Positions 16,228 through 24,498 of a stretch of 64,000 bases of DNA are shown here, in pieces. This DNA is from Frondihabitans sp. 762G35. GTDB lineage: Bacteria; Actinomycetota; Actinomycetes; Actinomycetales; Microbacteriaceae. The stretch covers positions 868,001 through 932,000 of the forward strand of contig NZ_CP014619.1 in assembly GCF_002074055.1 (NCBI RefSeq), in the 5' to 3' direction. The notes beneath the pieces were generated by a model. That model was not told the origin of the DNA. It worked only from the letters and a program-made list of their open reading frames with translations, and made no database searches. The position numbers and the translations under genes are program-made. The stretch's first letter is position 1, and each line of letters opens with the position of its first letter.

Positions 16228-17430
16228 CTAGCGTGCGGCGAGCGACGCCAGCCGCGCCGACGCCTCCTCGAGCACCTCGACGCGCTTGCAGAAGGCGAAG
16301 CGCACGAGCGACGCCTGCTCGGCGGCGAGCCCGGGGTGGCAGAAGGCGCTGATCGGCACCCCCACGACCCCGGCGAGCTCCGGGAGCCGCCGGCACAGGT
16401 CGACGGCGTCCGGGAAGCCCAGCGGGGCGGCGTCCGCCACGATGAAGTAGGAGCCGCGCGGGTGCGAGACGGCGAACCCCGCCTCCCGGAGCCCGCGGCC
16501 GAGGAGATCGCGTTTGCTCTGGAGGGCGAGCGCGGCACCGGTGAAGAAGCTGTCGGGGAGCCGCAGCCCCGCGGCGATCGCCGGCTGGAACGGCGCCCCG
16601 TTCACGTAGGTCAGAAACTGCTTCACGGCCAGGATCTGTGCGACGAGCGTCGCCGGCGCGGAGAGCCAGCCGATCTTCCACCCCGTCGTCGAGAACGTCT
16701 TGCCCCCGCTCGAGATCGTGACGGTCCGCCCGCGGGCGCCCGGCAGAGTGGCCAGCGGGACGTGGGCGATCCCGTCGAAGGTCAGGTGCTCGTACACCTC
16801 GTCGCAGACGAGGATGGCGTCGTGCCGTTCGGCGAGCTCGACCAGGAGCCGCCGGGTCGCGTCGTCGAGGACGGCTCCCGTCGGGTTGTGGGGGTCGTTG
16901 ACGAGGATCACCCGGGTGCGGTCGCTCACGGCGGCGCGGAGTTCGTCGTGGTCGACCGCGAAGTCCGGCCCGCGGAGGGCCACGGTCCGATGGACGCCGC
17001 GGGCGAGGCCGATGACGGCCCCGTAGGAGTCGTAGAACGGTTCGAGGGTCAGCACCTCGTCGCCCGCGTCGACGAGGGCGAGGAGCGTCGCGGCGAGGGC
17101 CTCCGTGGCTCCTGCCGTGACGAGCACCTCGCTCGCCGGGTCGACCTCGAGTCCGTAGAAGCGCTTCTGGTGCTCGGCGATCGCCTCGAGCAGCACCGGC
17201 ATGCCGCGACCGGGCGGGTACTGGTTGACGCCGTCGGTGATGGCCCGGCGAGCGGCTTCGAGGACCTCCTCCGGTCCGTCCTCGTCCGGGAAGCCCTGAC
17301 CGAGGTTCAGCGACCCGGTCGCCGTGGCTAGGGCCGACATCTCGGCGAAGATCGTCGGCGCGAGGCGTCCGTCGGAGCCGAGGAGCATGGCTCCGCGCGC
17401 GGCGCGCTCCCAGGGGGCGAGAGGGGTCAT
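16228..17430 (-). CDS. PLP-dependent aminotransferase, class I/II
   Basis: This 400-residue fold-type I aminotransferase has the PLP lysine K244 in SSGGKTFSTTGWKIGW, N182 in DPHNPTG and D210 in VCDEVYEHL. The N-terminal LNLGQGFPDEDGP motif is typical of the methionine / kynurenine / glutamine aminotransferase group, so the amino donor is probably Met, Gln or an aromatic residue. That choice is inferred from motifs only. The ATG at 17430 has a good ribosome site (GAGGAC) about five bases upstream. An upstream in-frame extension to 17847 is rejected because it lacks family similarity. It is convergent with the nitrilase-type amidase and divergent from htrA. Confidence 0.85.
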   Translation of the reverse strand: MTPLAPWERAARGAMLLGSDGRLAPTIFAEMSALATATGSLNLGQGFPDEDGPEEVLEAARRAITDGVNQYPPGRGMPVLLEAIAEHQKRFYGLEVDPASEVLVTAGATEALAATLLALVDAGDEVLTLEPFYDSYGAVIGLARGVHRTVALRGPDFAVDHDELRAAVSDRTRVILVNDPHNPTGAVLDDATRRLLVELAERHDAILVCDEVYEHLTFDGIAHVPLATLPGARGRTVTISSGGKTFSTTGWKIGWLSAPATLVAQILAVKQFLTYVNGAPFQPAIAAGLRLPDSFFTGAALALQSKRDLLGRGLREAGFAVSHPRGSYFIVADAAPLGFPDAVDLCRRLPELAGVVGVPISAFCHPGLAAEQASLVRFAFCKRVEVLEEASARLASLAAR

Positions 17431-17504
17431 GGCTGTCCTCGGTCGAGCGAGCGGTGGGATTCCACCGTAGACCGCGGCGCGGGGCGACAGCGAGGACCCG
17501 CACC

Positions 17505-17510
17505 TAGGAT
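17505..17510 (+). promoter_or_regulatory. Candidate -10 box (TAGGAT) of htrA-like gene
   Basis: TAGGAT stands 83 bases before the ATG in the divergent gap. The -35 is not clear. Confidence 0.3.
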
Positions 17511-17593
17511 GGGCCAGACCGCTCACAGCTTCGCCTTGCGATTCGCACAGGTTGCTGGTGAAAGCTGGGCGGGCTTGAAAGGAGCACTCGCGC

Positions 17594-19231
17594 ATGACGG
17601 AGACCCCTGGCAACGACCTGCCGGAACGACACGACTCGAAAGACTCGAACGACTCGAACGGCACCTCGACCCCCGGAGACGACCGGACCAGCGCGTCCTC
17701 CCGCCCCGACGCCTGGGAGGCGCCGAGCCCCGCCGCTCGTCGGCCGGTCGACGACCGACCCGATGCGGGTGCCCCGCCGCTGCCGACCGAGACCCCCGTG
17801 CCCCTCGCGCAGACCGAGACGCAGCCGACGACGCCTCTCCCCTTCACGGGCGACGAGCACCGCGCGCCGGCCTCCGCCGACCACGGCCCCTACGCCGGTG
17901 CCCATTCGGCGGCCTACGCCTCCGTCACGAACCCTCAGGGCGCAGGATCCGAGGCGGGCGGCTCGACCCCCGGCCAGTCCTCGTCCACCGGCTACGCGGC
18001 TCCTGCGGGCCTCTGGTCGGCCCCCTCCGCGCCGCGCCCGAAGAAGCGCGGCCTCGGCGCGTTCGTCGCCGTCGCGGTCGTGGCCGCGGTGATCGGCGCC
18101 CTCGTGGCCACCGGCGGCTACGCCCTCCTCGGCCGGAACGGCTCCACCGCCGTCGCCGGCGGCGGCTCGGGCAGCCTGACGGTCAACAACTACAAGGACG
18201 CCACGGTCGTCACGGCCGTCGCGGCGAAGGCGACCCCGTCCGTCGTCACGATCAGCGTCTCCTCCGGCAGCTCCGCGGGGACCGGTTCCGGCGTGATCCT
18301 CAGCGACGACGGCTACATCCTGACGAACACGCACGTCGTCACCCTCGACGGTCAGAGCGGCAGCGGAACGGTGAGCGTCACGCTCTCCGACGGCACCATC
18401 TTCCCCGCGACGATCGTCGGCACCGACCCGGTCGTCGACCTGGCGGTCATCAAAATCAAGGCGACGGGTCTCAAGCCCATCTCGTTCGCCGACTCCTCGA
18501 AGCTCAACGTCGGAGACACGGCCGTGGCCATCGGCGCCCCGCTCGGGCTGTCGAACACGGTCACCGACGGCATCGTGTCGACGCTGAACCGGAGCATCAC
18601 CGTCGCCTCGTCCGCGGCCCCCGACTCGAGCGACAGCTCGAGCGGTTCGCAGGACAACAATGGCCAGGGCCCGTTCAGCTTCGACAACGGCTCCGGGTCG
18701 ACGACGACCCCGTCGACGACGATCTCCCTGCCGGTCATCCAGACCGACGCGCCGATCAACCCCGGCAACTCCGGCGGCGCGCTGCTCGACTCCAAGGGCG
18801 AGCTGATCGGCATCAACGTGGCGATCGCCGGAACGGGGAGCTCCTCCAGCTCCGACTCGCAGTCGGGCAGCATCGGCGTGGGCTTCTCCGTGCCGGCCAA
18901 CCTCGCCAAGCGGGTCTCGAGCGAGATCATGGCGTCGGGCAAGGCGAGCCACGGGCTCCTGGGGGCGAGCGTGGCCGACGCCACGAGCGACACCTCGGCC
19001 CGGCACACCGGCGCGCTGATCAAGTCGATCTCCTCGGGCGGAGCCGCCGAGAAGGCGGGTCTCCGGGCCGGCGACGTGGTGACGCAGTTCGACGGCGTCG
19101 CGATCACGGGGGCGACCGACATCACGGCGCAGGTGCGGACGCTCGCGGGTAACTCGACGGCCTCCGTGACCTACATCCGCGACGGTGCGACCAAGACGAC
19201 GACGGTGACCCTCGGGACCCTGTCGAGCTGA
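17594..19231 (+). CDS. Membrane-anchored HtrA/DegP-type S1C serine protease with PDZ domain
   Basis: A 545-residue envelope protease. The first 150 residues are cytoplasmic, Pro/Ser/Thr-rich and probably disordered, starting with a DSKDSNDSN repeat coded by tandem GACTCGAA-type units. One membrane segment spans about 154-178 (AFVAVAVVAAVIGALVATGG). The trypsin-like domain has H247 (LTNTHVV), D282 (VVDLAVIKI) and S393 (NPGNSGGAL). A Ser/Gly/Asn-rich insert (about 338-376) separates the Asp and Ser strands. A PDZ domain covers about 455-540. It should degrade or refold misfolded extracytoplasmic proteins. AGGAG lies about nine bases before the ATG. The long cytoplasmic tail could be a regulatory phosphorylation target, as in related actinobacterial HtrA proteins, but this is inference. 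Confidence 0.92.
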   Translation: MTETPGNDLPERHDSKDSNDSNGTSTPGDDRTSASSRPDAWEAPSPAARRPVDDRPDAGAPPLPTETPVPLAQTETQPTTPLPFTGDEHRAPASADHGPYAGAHSAAYASVTNPQGAGSEAGGSTPGQSSSTGYAAPAGLWSAPSAPRPKKRGLGAFVAVAVVAAVIGALVATGGYALLGRNGSTAVAGGGSGSLTVNNYKDATVVTAVAAKATPSVVTISVSSGSSAGTGSGVILSDDGYILTNTHVVTLDGQSGSGTVSVTLSDGTIFPATIVGTDPVVDLAVIKIKATGLKPISFADSSKLNVGDTAVAIGAPLGLSNTVTDGIVSTLNRSITVASSAAPDSSDSSSGSQDNNGQGPFSFDNGSGSTTTPSTTISLPVIQTDAPINPGNSGGALLDSKGELIGINVAIAGTGSSSSSDSQSGSIGVGFSVPANLAKRVSSEIMASGKASHGLLGASVADATSDTSARHTGALIKSISSGGAAEKAGLRAGDVVTQFDGVAITGATDITAQVRTLAGNSTASVTYIRDGATKTTTVTLGTLSS

Positions 19232-19241
19232 CGGCTCCTGC

Positions 19242-19247
19242 TAAGCT
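19242..19247 (+). promoter_or_regulatory. Candidate -10 box (TAAGCT) of glycan locus
   Basis: TAAGCT lies 57 bases before the first glycosyltransferase in a 73-bp gap, so the locus may have its own promoter. Confidence 0.3.
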
Positions 19248-19304
19248 CGTCCGGATTTCCGCTGGGGACACCGCGCCCCTTCGACCCCGACGGCACAGGA
19301 TCAC

Positions 19305-20348
19305 ATGAGCTCTGACGACACCGCCCCCGTGGGTGTCTCCTACGTGATGCCGGTCCTCAACGAGGTCGAGGAGATCCGCTCGGCCGTCGACAGCCTGATC
19401 GCCCAGGACTACTCCGGGCCGTTCGAGGTCATCCTCGCCCTCGGGCCGAGCGTCGACGGGACGAACGAGGTCGTCGCGGAGATGTCGCTGGCCGATCCGC
19501 GGATCCGCAGCATCCCCAACCCGGTGGGCTCGACCCCCGCCGGTCTCAACGTGGCGATCCTGGCCTCGCGGTACCCCGTGACGGTCCGGGTCGACGCCCA
19601 CTCGGTGCTGCCGACCGATTACACCAGGATCGCGGTCGAGACCCTCCTCGAGAGCGGGGCCGACAACGTCGGCGGCATCATGCACGCCGAGGGTCGCACC
19701 CCGTTCGAGAAGGCCGTCGCTCGCGCCTACGGGAGCCGAGTCGGGCTCGGCGGCACGCCGCACCACGTCGGCGGCAAGGAGGGCCCGGCCGAGACCGCCT
19801 ACCTCGGCGTCTTCCAGAGGCACCGCCTGGTCGAGGTCGGCCTCTTCGACGAGGACATCAAGCGGGGCCAGGACTGGGAGCTCAACCGCCGGCTCCGCTC
19901 GACCGGCGGCACGGTGTGGTTCACGCCCCGCCTCACGGTCACGTACCGACCGCGACCCAGCCTCAAGAAGCTCGTCCGGCAGTTCGTCGCGACGGGGATC
20001 TGGCGGGGTGAGCTCGTCCGGCGCTTCCGCTTCGCCAACTCGCTGCGCTACCTCGTCCCGCCGGTCATGGTGACGGGTGTCGCCCTCGGCCTGGTCGCCG
20101 GTCTCGTCGGAGTCGTCGGGGCGGTCGCGCACAGCCCGCTCGCCTGGCTCCTGCTCGGCTTCGCGGTGCCGGCCGTGTACGTCGTCTTCGTGGTCGTCGC
20201 GACCTTCGCCTCCGGCCGCTCGGACGACGCCCGGACGCGCCTCTGGTTTCTCGTAGTCTTGCCCTGCATCCATTTCGGATGGGGAATCGGATTCGTCGTC
20301 GGGTTCTCGAAGCTCGCGGGCAACATCACCGCGCACGTCGGAAGGTAG
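19305..20348 (+). CDS. Family 2 glycosyltransferase with C-terminal membrane helices
   Basis: A 347-residue inverting glycosyltransferase. The GT-A domain shows VSYVMPVLNEVEEI at the N-terminus, the metal-binding VRVDAHS near 90-100 and a GQDWELNRRLR acceptor motif. Three hydrophobic segments follow residue 245 (VPPVMVTGVALGLVAGLVGV and two more), so the enzyme is membrane-tied with its active site in the cytoplasm. It resembles ExoA-like succinoglycan transferases. It ends two bases before the CDP-alcohol phosphotransferase gene, suggesting a shared pathway that builds a lipid-linked surface glycan or phosphoglycan. Confidence 0.87.
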   Translation: MSSDDTAPVGVSYVMPVLNEVEEIRSAVDSLIAQDYSGPFEVILALGPSVDGTNEVVAEMSLADPRIRSIPNPVGSTPAGLNVAILASRYPVTVRVDAHSVLPTDYTRIAVETLLESGADNVGGIMHAEGRTPFEKAVARAYGSRVGLGGTPHHVGGKEGPAETAYLGVFQRHRLVEVGLFDEDIKRGQDWELNRRLRSTGGTVWFTPRLTVTYRPRPSLKKLVRQFVATGIWRGELVRRFRFANSLRYLVPPVMVTGVALGLVAGLVGVVGAVAHSPLAWLLLGFAVPAVYVVFVVVATFASGRSDDARTRLWFLVVLPCIHFGWGIGFVVGFSKLAGNITAHVGR

Positions 20349-20350
20349 GC

Positions 20351-21169
20351 ATGACGACGCCTTCACCCCCGCGGCCCGCACGGCCCTCCTCGATCGCCGA
20401 ACTCCGACGCGTGGCGCAGCCGCCCGAGGTCCGCAGCCGCGCCAACGCCGAGCACTGGACGGCCTCGCTCTACCTGCGCGACGTCTCGCCGTACCTGACC
20501 TGGATCCTGCTCCGGACGACCATCTCCGCGAACGGCGTCACGGGGCTGATGATCCTCACGGGCTGGGCCACGGCCTTCTCCCTCCTCGTTCCCGGCATCG
20601 CGGGCCCCCTCCTCGCCCTCGTCCTCGGGCAGGCGCAGATGCTCGTGGACTGCTGCGACGGAGAGGTCGCTCGCTGGCGTGGCACGTCCTCTCCCGCGGG
20701 GGTCTTCCTCGACAAGGTCGGCCACTACACGACCGAGGCGCTCATCCCGACGATGCTGGGCCTCCGGGCGGCCGGTCTCGGCGCAGGCAGCCCCCTCGAC
20801 TACTTCTGGACCACGCTCGGCCTCGGCCTCGCCGTCGTCATCGTGCTCAACAAGGCGCTCAACGACATGGTCCACGTGGCCAGGGCCAACGCCGGCCTCG
20901 ACAAGCTGGAGGACAAGCGCGGGGGAGTCACTGTCCCGACCGGTCGTCTGCTCGCGAGGCTCCGCAGCGCCGCCCGCTTCGTGCCCTTCCACCGGCTCTA
21001 CCACTCCGTCGAGCTCACGATCGTCATCTTCGCGCTCTCTCTCGTCGGGCTCGCGATCGGCCAGGTGACGGCTGACCGCATCCTGCTGGCCGTCCTCCTG
21101 CCGCTGTCGGTGCTGGCCCTGGTCGGCCACTTCGTGGCCATCCTCGCGTCCAAGCGGGTGCGCTCCTGA
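20351..21169 (+). CDS. CDP-alcohol phosphatidyltransferase family enzyme with Asp-to-His change in the motif
   Basis: This 272-residue integral membrane protein has five or six helices and the CDP-OH-P transferase motif at residues 100-125. D100, D103, G104, A107, R108, G117 and D121 fit DxxDGxxAR-x8-GxxxD, but the last position (normally Asp, the presumed catalytic base) is H125. Such enzymes transfer a phospho-alcohol from a CDP-activated donor. With flanking glycosyltransferases and a cytidylyltransferase 5 kb downstream, a CDP-linked head group for a glycolipid is plausible. A hydrophilic N-terminus of about 45 residues precedes the first helix. The ATG at 20351 follows GAAGGTAGG, an acceptable ribosome site. 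Confidence 0.85.
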   Translation: MTTPSPPRPARPSSIAELRRVAQPPEVRSRANAEHWTASLYLRDVSPYLTWILLRTTISANGVTGLMILTGWATAFSLLVPGIAGPLLALVLGQAQMLVDCCDGEVARWRGTSSPAGVFLDKVGHYTTEALIPTMLGLRAAGLGAGSPLDYFWTTLGLGLAVVIVLNKALNDMVHVARANAGLDKLEDKRGGVTVPTGRLLARLRSAARFVPFHRLYHSVELTIVIFALSLVGLAIGQVTADRILLAVLLPLSVLALVGHFVAILASKRVRS

Positions 21170-21171
21170 CC

Positions 21172-22071
21172 GTGCGGACGACCGGGCCGACGACAGGGCG
21201 GACGACCGTGCCGACGATCGGCGTCGTCAGCCTGACGCAGGGTCGACGGCCGGCCGACCTCGCCCGGAGTCTCACGAGCCTCCTGGCGCAGGAGGGCGTG
21301 AGTCTCGACGTGGTCTGCGTCGGGAACGGCGGCGATCCGGGAGGGCTGCCCGAGGGCGTCCGTCCGCTCGTGCTCCCCGACAACGTCGGTATCCCCGCGG
21401 GGCGCAATCGCGGTGCGGACGCGGTCGCGGGGGAGTTCGTCTTCTTCCTCGACGACGACGCCTCGCTTCCGTCGACGACGTTCCTCCGCGACGCCGTCGC
21501 CGTGCTCGATGCCGACCCCGGCATCGGGCTCCTGCAGCCGCGGGTCACCGACCCGGGGGGGCGCGGGGATCCGCGCCGCTGGATCCCTCGCCTGAACAAG
21601 GGACGTGCCGACGAGTCGAGCGACGTCTTCAGCGTCTGGGAGGGAGCGGTCCTCCTGCCCCGCGCCGTCTTCGACGCCTGCGGCGGCTGGGGCGAGCCGT
21701 ACTTCTACGCGCACGAGGGCATCGAGCTCGCCTGGCGCGTCTGGGCCGCGGGGCGCAGGGTCCGCTACGACGGTCGTCTCGTGGTGAACCACCCGGCCAT
21801 CGACCCCGCGCGTCACAGCCAGTACTACCGGCTCAACGCGCGCAACCGCGTCTGGTTGGCGAAGCGCAATCTGCCTCTGCCCCTGATGCCCGTCTACGTG
21901 GGGAGCTGGACGCTCGTCCAGGTGCTCCGCTGGGCGCGACGACCCGAGCGGCTCCGGCCCTGGTTCGAGGGATTCCGCGAGGGCTGGGCGCGGTCGCCGG
22001 GCGGTCGCCGTTCGATGGGGTGGCGCACGGTGTGGCGCATGACCCGCGCCGGACGCCCTCCGGTGATCTGA
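21172..22071 (+). CDS. Family 2 glycosyltransferase (rhamnosyltransferase-like)
   Basis: A 299-residue soluble GT-A enzyme: VPTIGVVSLTQGR at the start, the DNVGIPAGRNRG motif around 70, the catalytic FLDDDAS and the YAHEGIELAWRVW acceptor motif. It lacks membrane helices, unlike the first glycosyltransferase of the locus. GTG 21172 lies two bases after the previous stop. GTG 21208 is an in-frame alternative that would remove a Thr/Arg-rich stretch absent from typical family N-termini. It forms an operon with the previous two genes. Confidence 0.85.
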   Translation: MRTTGPTTGRTTVPTIGVVSLTQGRRPADLARSLTSLLAQEGVSLDVVCVGNGGDPGGLPEGVRPLVLPDNVGIPAGRNRGADAVAGEFVFFLDDDASLPSTTFLRDAVAVLDADPGIGLLQPRVTDPGGRGDPRRWIPRLNKGRADESSDVFSVWEGAVLLPRAVFDACGGWGEPYFYAHEGIELAWRVWAAGRRVRYDGRLVVNHPAIDPARHSQYYRLNARNRVWLAKRNLPLPLMPVYVGSWTLVQVLRWARRPERLRPWFEGFREGWARSPGGRRSMGWRTVWRMTRAGRPPVI

Positions 22072-22084
22072 CCAGAGACGATAT

Positions 22085-22097
22085 ATGCATAGTGCAT
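22085..22097. promoter_or_regulatory. Inverted repeat ATGCA-TAG-TGCAT, candidate operator
   Basis: A 5-bp perfect inverted repeat with a 3-bp centre sits in an AT-rich patch just upstream of a TATACT -10 box, over the expected -35 position. It could be the autoregulatory site of the XRE protein. Confidence 0.3.
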
Positions 22098-22113
22098 TCA
22101 GCACCTCGTTCTA

Positions 22114-22119
22114 TATACT
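22114..22119 (+). promoter_or_regulatory. -10 box (TATACT) of the XRE regulator gene
   Basis: TATACT lies in an AT-rich island unusual for this window, 37 bases before the GTG start. A TATACA at 22144-22149, six bases before the GTG, is an alternative that would give a leaderless mRNA. Confidence 0.45.
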
Positions 22120-22155
22120 CTGGCGCTTCTCGCCGTAGCGACCTATACATGAGGT

Positions 22156-22476
22156 GTGTCAGAACCGTCGTCTCGTGCCAATCGCCTCTTCGGCGAACGA
22201 CTGCGTGACGAGCGGGTGCGGCTCGGCCTGAGCCAGAACGAGCTCGCCGACCTGGCCGGGATGAACGTCTCCAACTACGGCAAGATCGAGCGCGGTATCG
22301 GGAACCCCGTGCTGCACACGATCGTCCGCCTCGCTTCGGTGCTCGGGATCGACCCGGGCGCCCTCGTCGCCGGCCTCTCGGGCGAGGACCTCCCGCCCGT
22401 CGTCGAGACCTTCTCGGCGGCCGACTACGTGCGGGAGCGTCGGAGCCGTCGCTCGACCGGCATCGCCTCCGACTGA
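22156..22476 (+). CDS. XRE-family helix-turn-helix regulator
   Basis: A 106-residue DNA-binding protein with a Cro/CI-type HTH in residues 11-66: FGERLRDERVRLGLSQNELA, then GMNVSNYGKIERGIGNP. The remaining 40 residues carry no recognised sensor domain. The Ser/Asn-Tyr recognition helix resembles general actinobacterial XRE regulators. The GTG start has GAGG almost adjacent and no properly spaced ribosome site. It follows the glycan genes by 85 bp and is convergent with a small unknown gene, so it is probably a separate unit that may regulate itself. Confidence 0.8.
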   Translation: MSEPSSRANRLFGERLRDERVRLGLSQNELADLAGMNVSNYGKIERGIGNPVLHTIVRLASVLGIDPGALVAGLSGEDLPPVVETFSAADYVRERRSRRSTGIASD

Positions 22477-22490
22477 CCGCCCCTCGCCGC

Positions 22491-22772
22491 TCAGAAACTG
22501 AAGCGCCACAGGTACTCGTCGCCGTCGGGCCGGAACCAACGGACCACCACGATCGAGTCGCGGCTCAGGTCGCTGCCCACGATCGTCAGGGTGAGGCGGG
22601 AGCCGGGTGCGAGGCACGTCGCCGAGACGGGCACGAGGAGCCCGGATCCGAGGAGGGTCACGCGGAGGCCGCGCACCACCTCGTCGCCCATGTTGACGAG
22701 GCGGTAGAGCCGCGGGGCGAGGCTGCGGTCGATGACGAACGGAACGGCGTAGGCCGGTGGGTGGCTGCTCAT
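22491..22772 (-). CDS. Small protein of unknown function (93 residues)
   Basis: I do not recognise this protein. It is 93 residues long, with alternating hydrophobic and polar stretches suggesting a small beta-barrel or Ig-like fold (VTLLGSGLLVPVSATCLAPG, RLTLTIVGSDLSRDSIVVVRW). It has one cysteine and no signal peptide. ATG 22772 is supported by a TAACGT box seven bases upstream, consistent with a leaderless mRNA and the lack of a Shine-Dalgarno site. GTG 22781 is a possible alternative. Confidence 0.6.
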   Translation of the reverse strand: MSSHPPAYAVPFVIDRSLAPRLYRLVNMGDEVVRGLRVTLLGSGLLVPVSATCLAPGSRLTLTIVGSDLSRDSIVVVRWFRPDGDEYLWRFSF

Positions 22773-22779
22773 GGGCCAC

Positions 22780-22785
22780 ACGTTA
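22780..22785 (-). promoter_or_regulatory. -10 box (TAACGT) of leaderless small gene
   Basis: TAACGT on the minus strand lies seven bases before the ATG at 22772. Confidence 0.45.
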
Positions 22786-22895
22786 GGAGGGGCGTACGAC
22801 CTTTGGTCGGGCAGCCTGTGGAGAGCGCCTCGCCTGTGGACGACGACCGTTCGTCCGCGGCTGTGGGGGAGGGGTGACCGCAGGATGCCCGGGGC

Positions 22896-23693
22896 TCAGC
22901 GCTCCAGCTCGCCCGGGAACACCGCCGGCGCCGGGCCGAACGCCGTCCGCGAACTGGTCACCACGCGGCGACCGAGCGTGTGGTTGCCGAACCCGCCGAT
23001 GACCGCGCCGATGCCGAACGGGATGGCCCGACCGAGGATAGTCGTGCCCTGCGAGCGGACGAAGCGCTTGAGGAACTGCTTCCGGACGAGATCCGAGATC
23101 CCCGACATCGTGACCTTCGGGAGGCGCTGCGCCACGAGATCGCCCCAGAAGGCGGAGCGCGCCGGGCCGGTACCGATGGCCTCGCCCGCGAGCTGGCGCA
23201 CCAGCTCGGCGCCGGGTCCACCGAGCATCATGGCCATGACGATCGTGCGGGCCCGCTCGGGATCGGTGACGGCGATGCCGTGCACCTCGGTCACCGACTG
23301 GGCGTAGAGCGCGCTGGCCTCGAGGAAGTAGGCCGTCTCGGCACCGGAGAGCGCCAGGGAGACGCCGATCCCGACGCCGGGGATGACGGCGCTCGCTCCC
23401 ACCGCGGCACCGCCGGTCGTCACCGCGGCGAGGTACTCGCGCTCGAGCGTCCGGAGGATCTGAGCCGGCGTGTGGTCGGGGTGACGTCGACGGAGCTGTC
23501 GGACGTGCGCCTCCACGACGGGGTGCTGCACGGTGAGCACGCGGTTGAGGGCGCGCTGCCAGCCGGGGCTGTCGAGATCGCGCCCGAGTGCGGCCCCGGT
23601 CCGCGCGAGGTCGTCGCCCTGGACGGGCAGGGCCCGCTCGAGGTCGGTGGTGGCTTCGGAAGCGGAGGTCCTCGAGTTCTTGTCGCGTCGCAT
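22896..23693 (-). CDS. EcsC-like membrane-associated protein of unknown function
   Basis: A 265-residue protein with a hydrophilic N-terminal third and a glycine-rich hydrophobic core (TTGGAAVGASAVIPGVGIGV, then EASALYAQSVTEVHGI). A second glycine zipper near the end reads FGIGAVIGGFGNH. The pattern resembles EcsC-domain proteins, which associate with ABC exporters, and a Wzm/Wzt-type exporter follows downstream on the same strand. The match is by eye and tentative. ATG 23693 has a TAGAGT box seven bases upstream, so the mRNA may be leaderless. Confidence 0.6.
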   Translation of the reverse strand: MRRDKNSRTSASEATTDLERALPVQGDDLARTGAALGRDLDSPGWQRALNRVLTVQHPVVEAHVRQLRRRHPDHTPAQILRTLEREYLAAVTTGGAAVGASAVIPGVGIGVSLALSGAETAYFLEASALYAQSVTEVHGIAVTDPERARTIVMAMMLGGPGAELVRQLAGEAIGTGPARSAFWGDLVAQRLPKVTMSGISDLVRKQFLKRFVRSQGTTILGRAIPFGIGAVIGGFGNHTLGRRVVTSSRTAFGPAPAVFPGELER

Positions 23694-23700
23694 CCTGCGG

Positions 23701-23706
23701 ACTCTA
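23701..23706 (-). promoter_or_regulatory. -10 box (TAGAGT) of leaderless EcsC-like gene
   Basis: TAGAGT on the minus strand lies seven bases before the ATG at 23693. It also overlaps the 3' end of the upstream exporter ATPase gene. Confidence 0.4.
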
Positions 23707-24498
23707 CGCCGACGAGGTGGGAGGAGTCCTCGCCTGCAGGTCGGCCTCGTAGCGGTCGAGGGCCTCGTCGATGGGGCCGTCGAACACGAGGCTCCCGCGG
23801 TCGAGGTAGAGGCCGCGCGTGCAGAAGCGCCGGAGGTCCTTCTCGTTGTGGGAGACGAAGAAGAGGGTGCGGCCCCCCTCGAGCATCTCCTCGATGCGGC
23901 GGTAGCACTTCTCGCGGAAGGATTTGTCGCCGACCGCGAGGACCTCGTCGACCAGGATGATCGGCTCGTCGAGCCGGGCGATGACGGCGAACGCGATGCG
24001 CACCTTCATCCCGCTGGAGAGGTGCTTGTAGGGGGTGTCGACGAAGGCGGCGATCTCGGCGAAGTCGATGATCTCGTCGAAGCTCGCGGCGATCTCGGCC
24101 CGGCTCATGCCGTGGAGCCCGGCCGTGAGGTAGACGTTCTCGCGGACCGTGAGGTCGTTCACGAAACCGCCGGTGATCTCGATGAGCGGCGCCACGCCGT
24201 CGCGGACCTGGACGCGGCCCTCGTCGGGCAGCACGACCTCGGCGACGAGCTTCAGGAGGGTCGACTTGCCCTGTCCATTCCGCCCGACGACCCCGATCGA
24301 CTCGCCGCGCTTCACGTCGAAGGAGACGTTGCGGAGGGCCCAGAACTCGTCGGGCCGCGCGCGACGGCTGCTGTCGGCGAAGAGGTCTTTGAAGGAGCGA
24401 CCGGCGCGGCGGTTGCGGCGGAAGCGGATGCCGACGTCGGAGACGCGGATGACGGGGTCGAGGGCGGTCGTCGCGGGCCCCGCGGTGGTGGCGGTCAT
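23704..24498 (-). CDS. Polysaccharide/teichoic-acid ABC exporter, ATPase subunit (Wzt/TagH type)
   Basis: A 264-residue ABC ATPase. Walker A is GVVGRNGQGKST (residues about 74-85), the signature is HLSSGMKVRIAFAVI and Walker B is IILVDEVLAVGD. The GRNGQGKST variant and YKHLSSGMK signature are typical of the O-antigen/teichoic-acid exporter group. The protein stops after the ATPase fold, so it lacks the C-terminal carbohydrate-recognition domain of long Wzt proteins. Export probably does not depend on reading a chain-end modification. ATG 24498 overlaps the permease stop by one base (TGATG), and the two subunits are translationally coupled. Confidence 0.9.
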   Translation of the reverse strand: MTATTAGPATTALDPVIRVSDVGIRFRRNRRAGRSFKDLFADSSRRARPDEFWALRNVSFDVKRGESIGVVGRNGQGKSTLLKLVAEVVLPDEGRVQVRDGVAPLIEITGGFVNDLTVRENVYLTAGLHGMSRAEIAASFDEIIDFAEIAAFVDTPYKHLSSGMKVRIAFAVIARLDEPIILVDEVLAVGDKSFREKCYRRIEEMLEGGRTLFFVSHNEKDLRRFCTRGLYLDRGSLVFDGPIDEALDRYEADLQARTPPTSSA

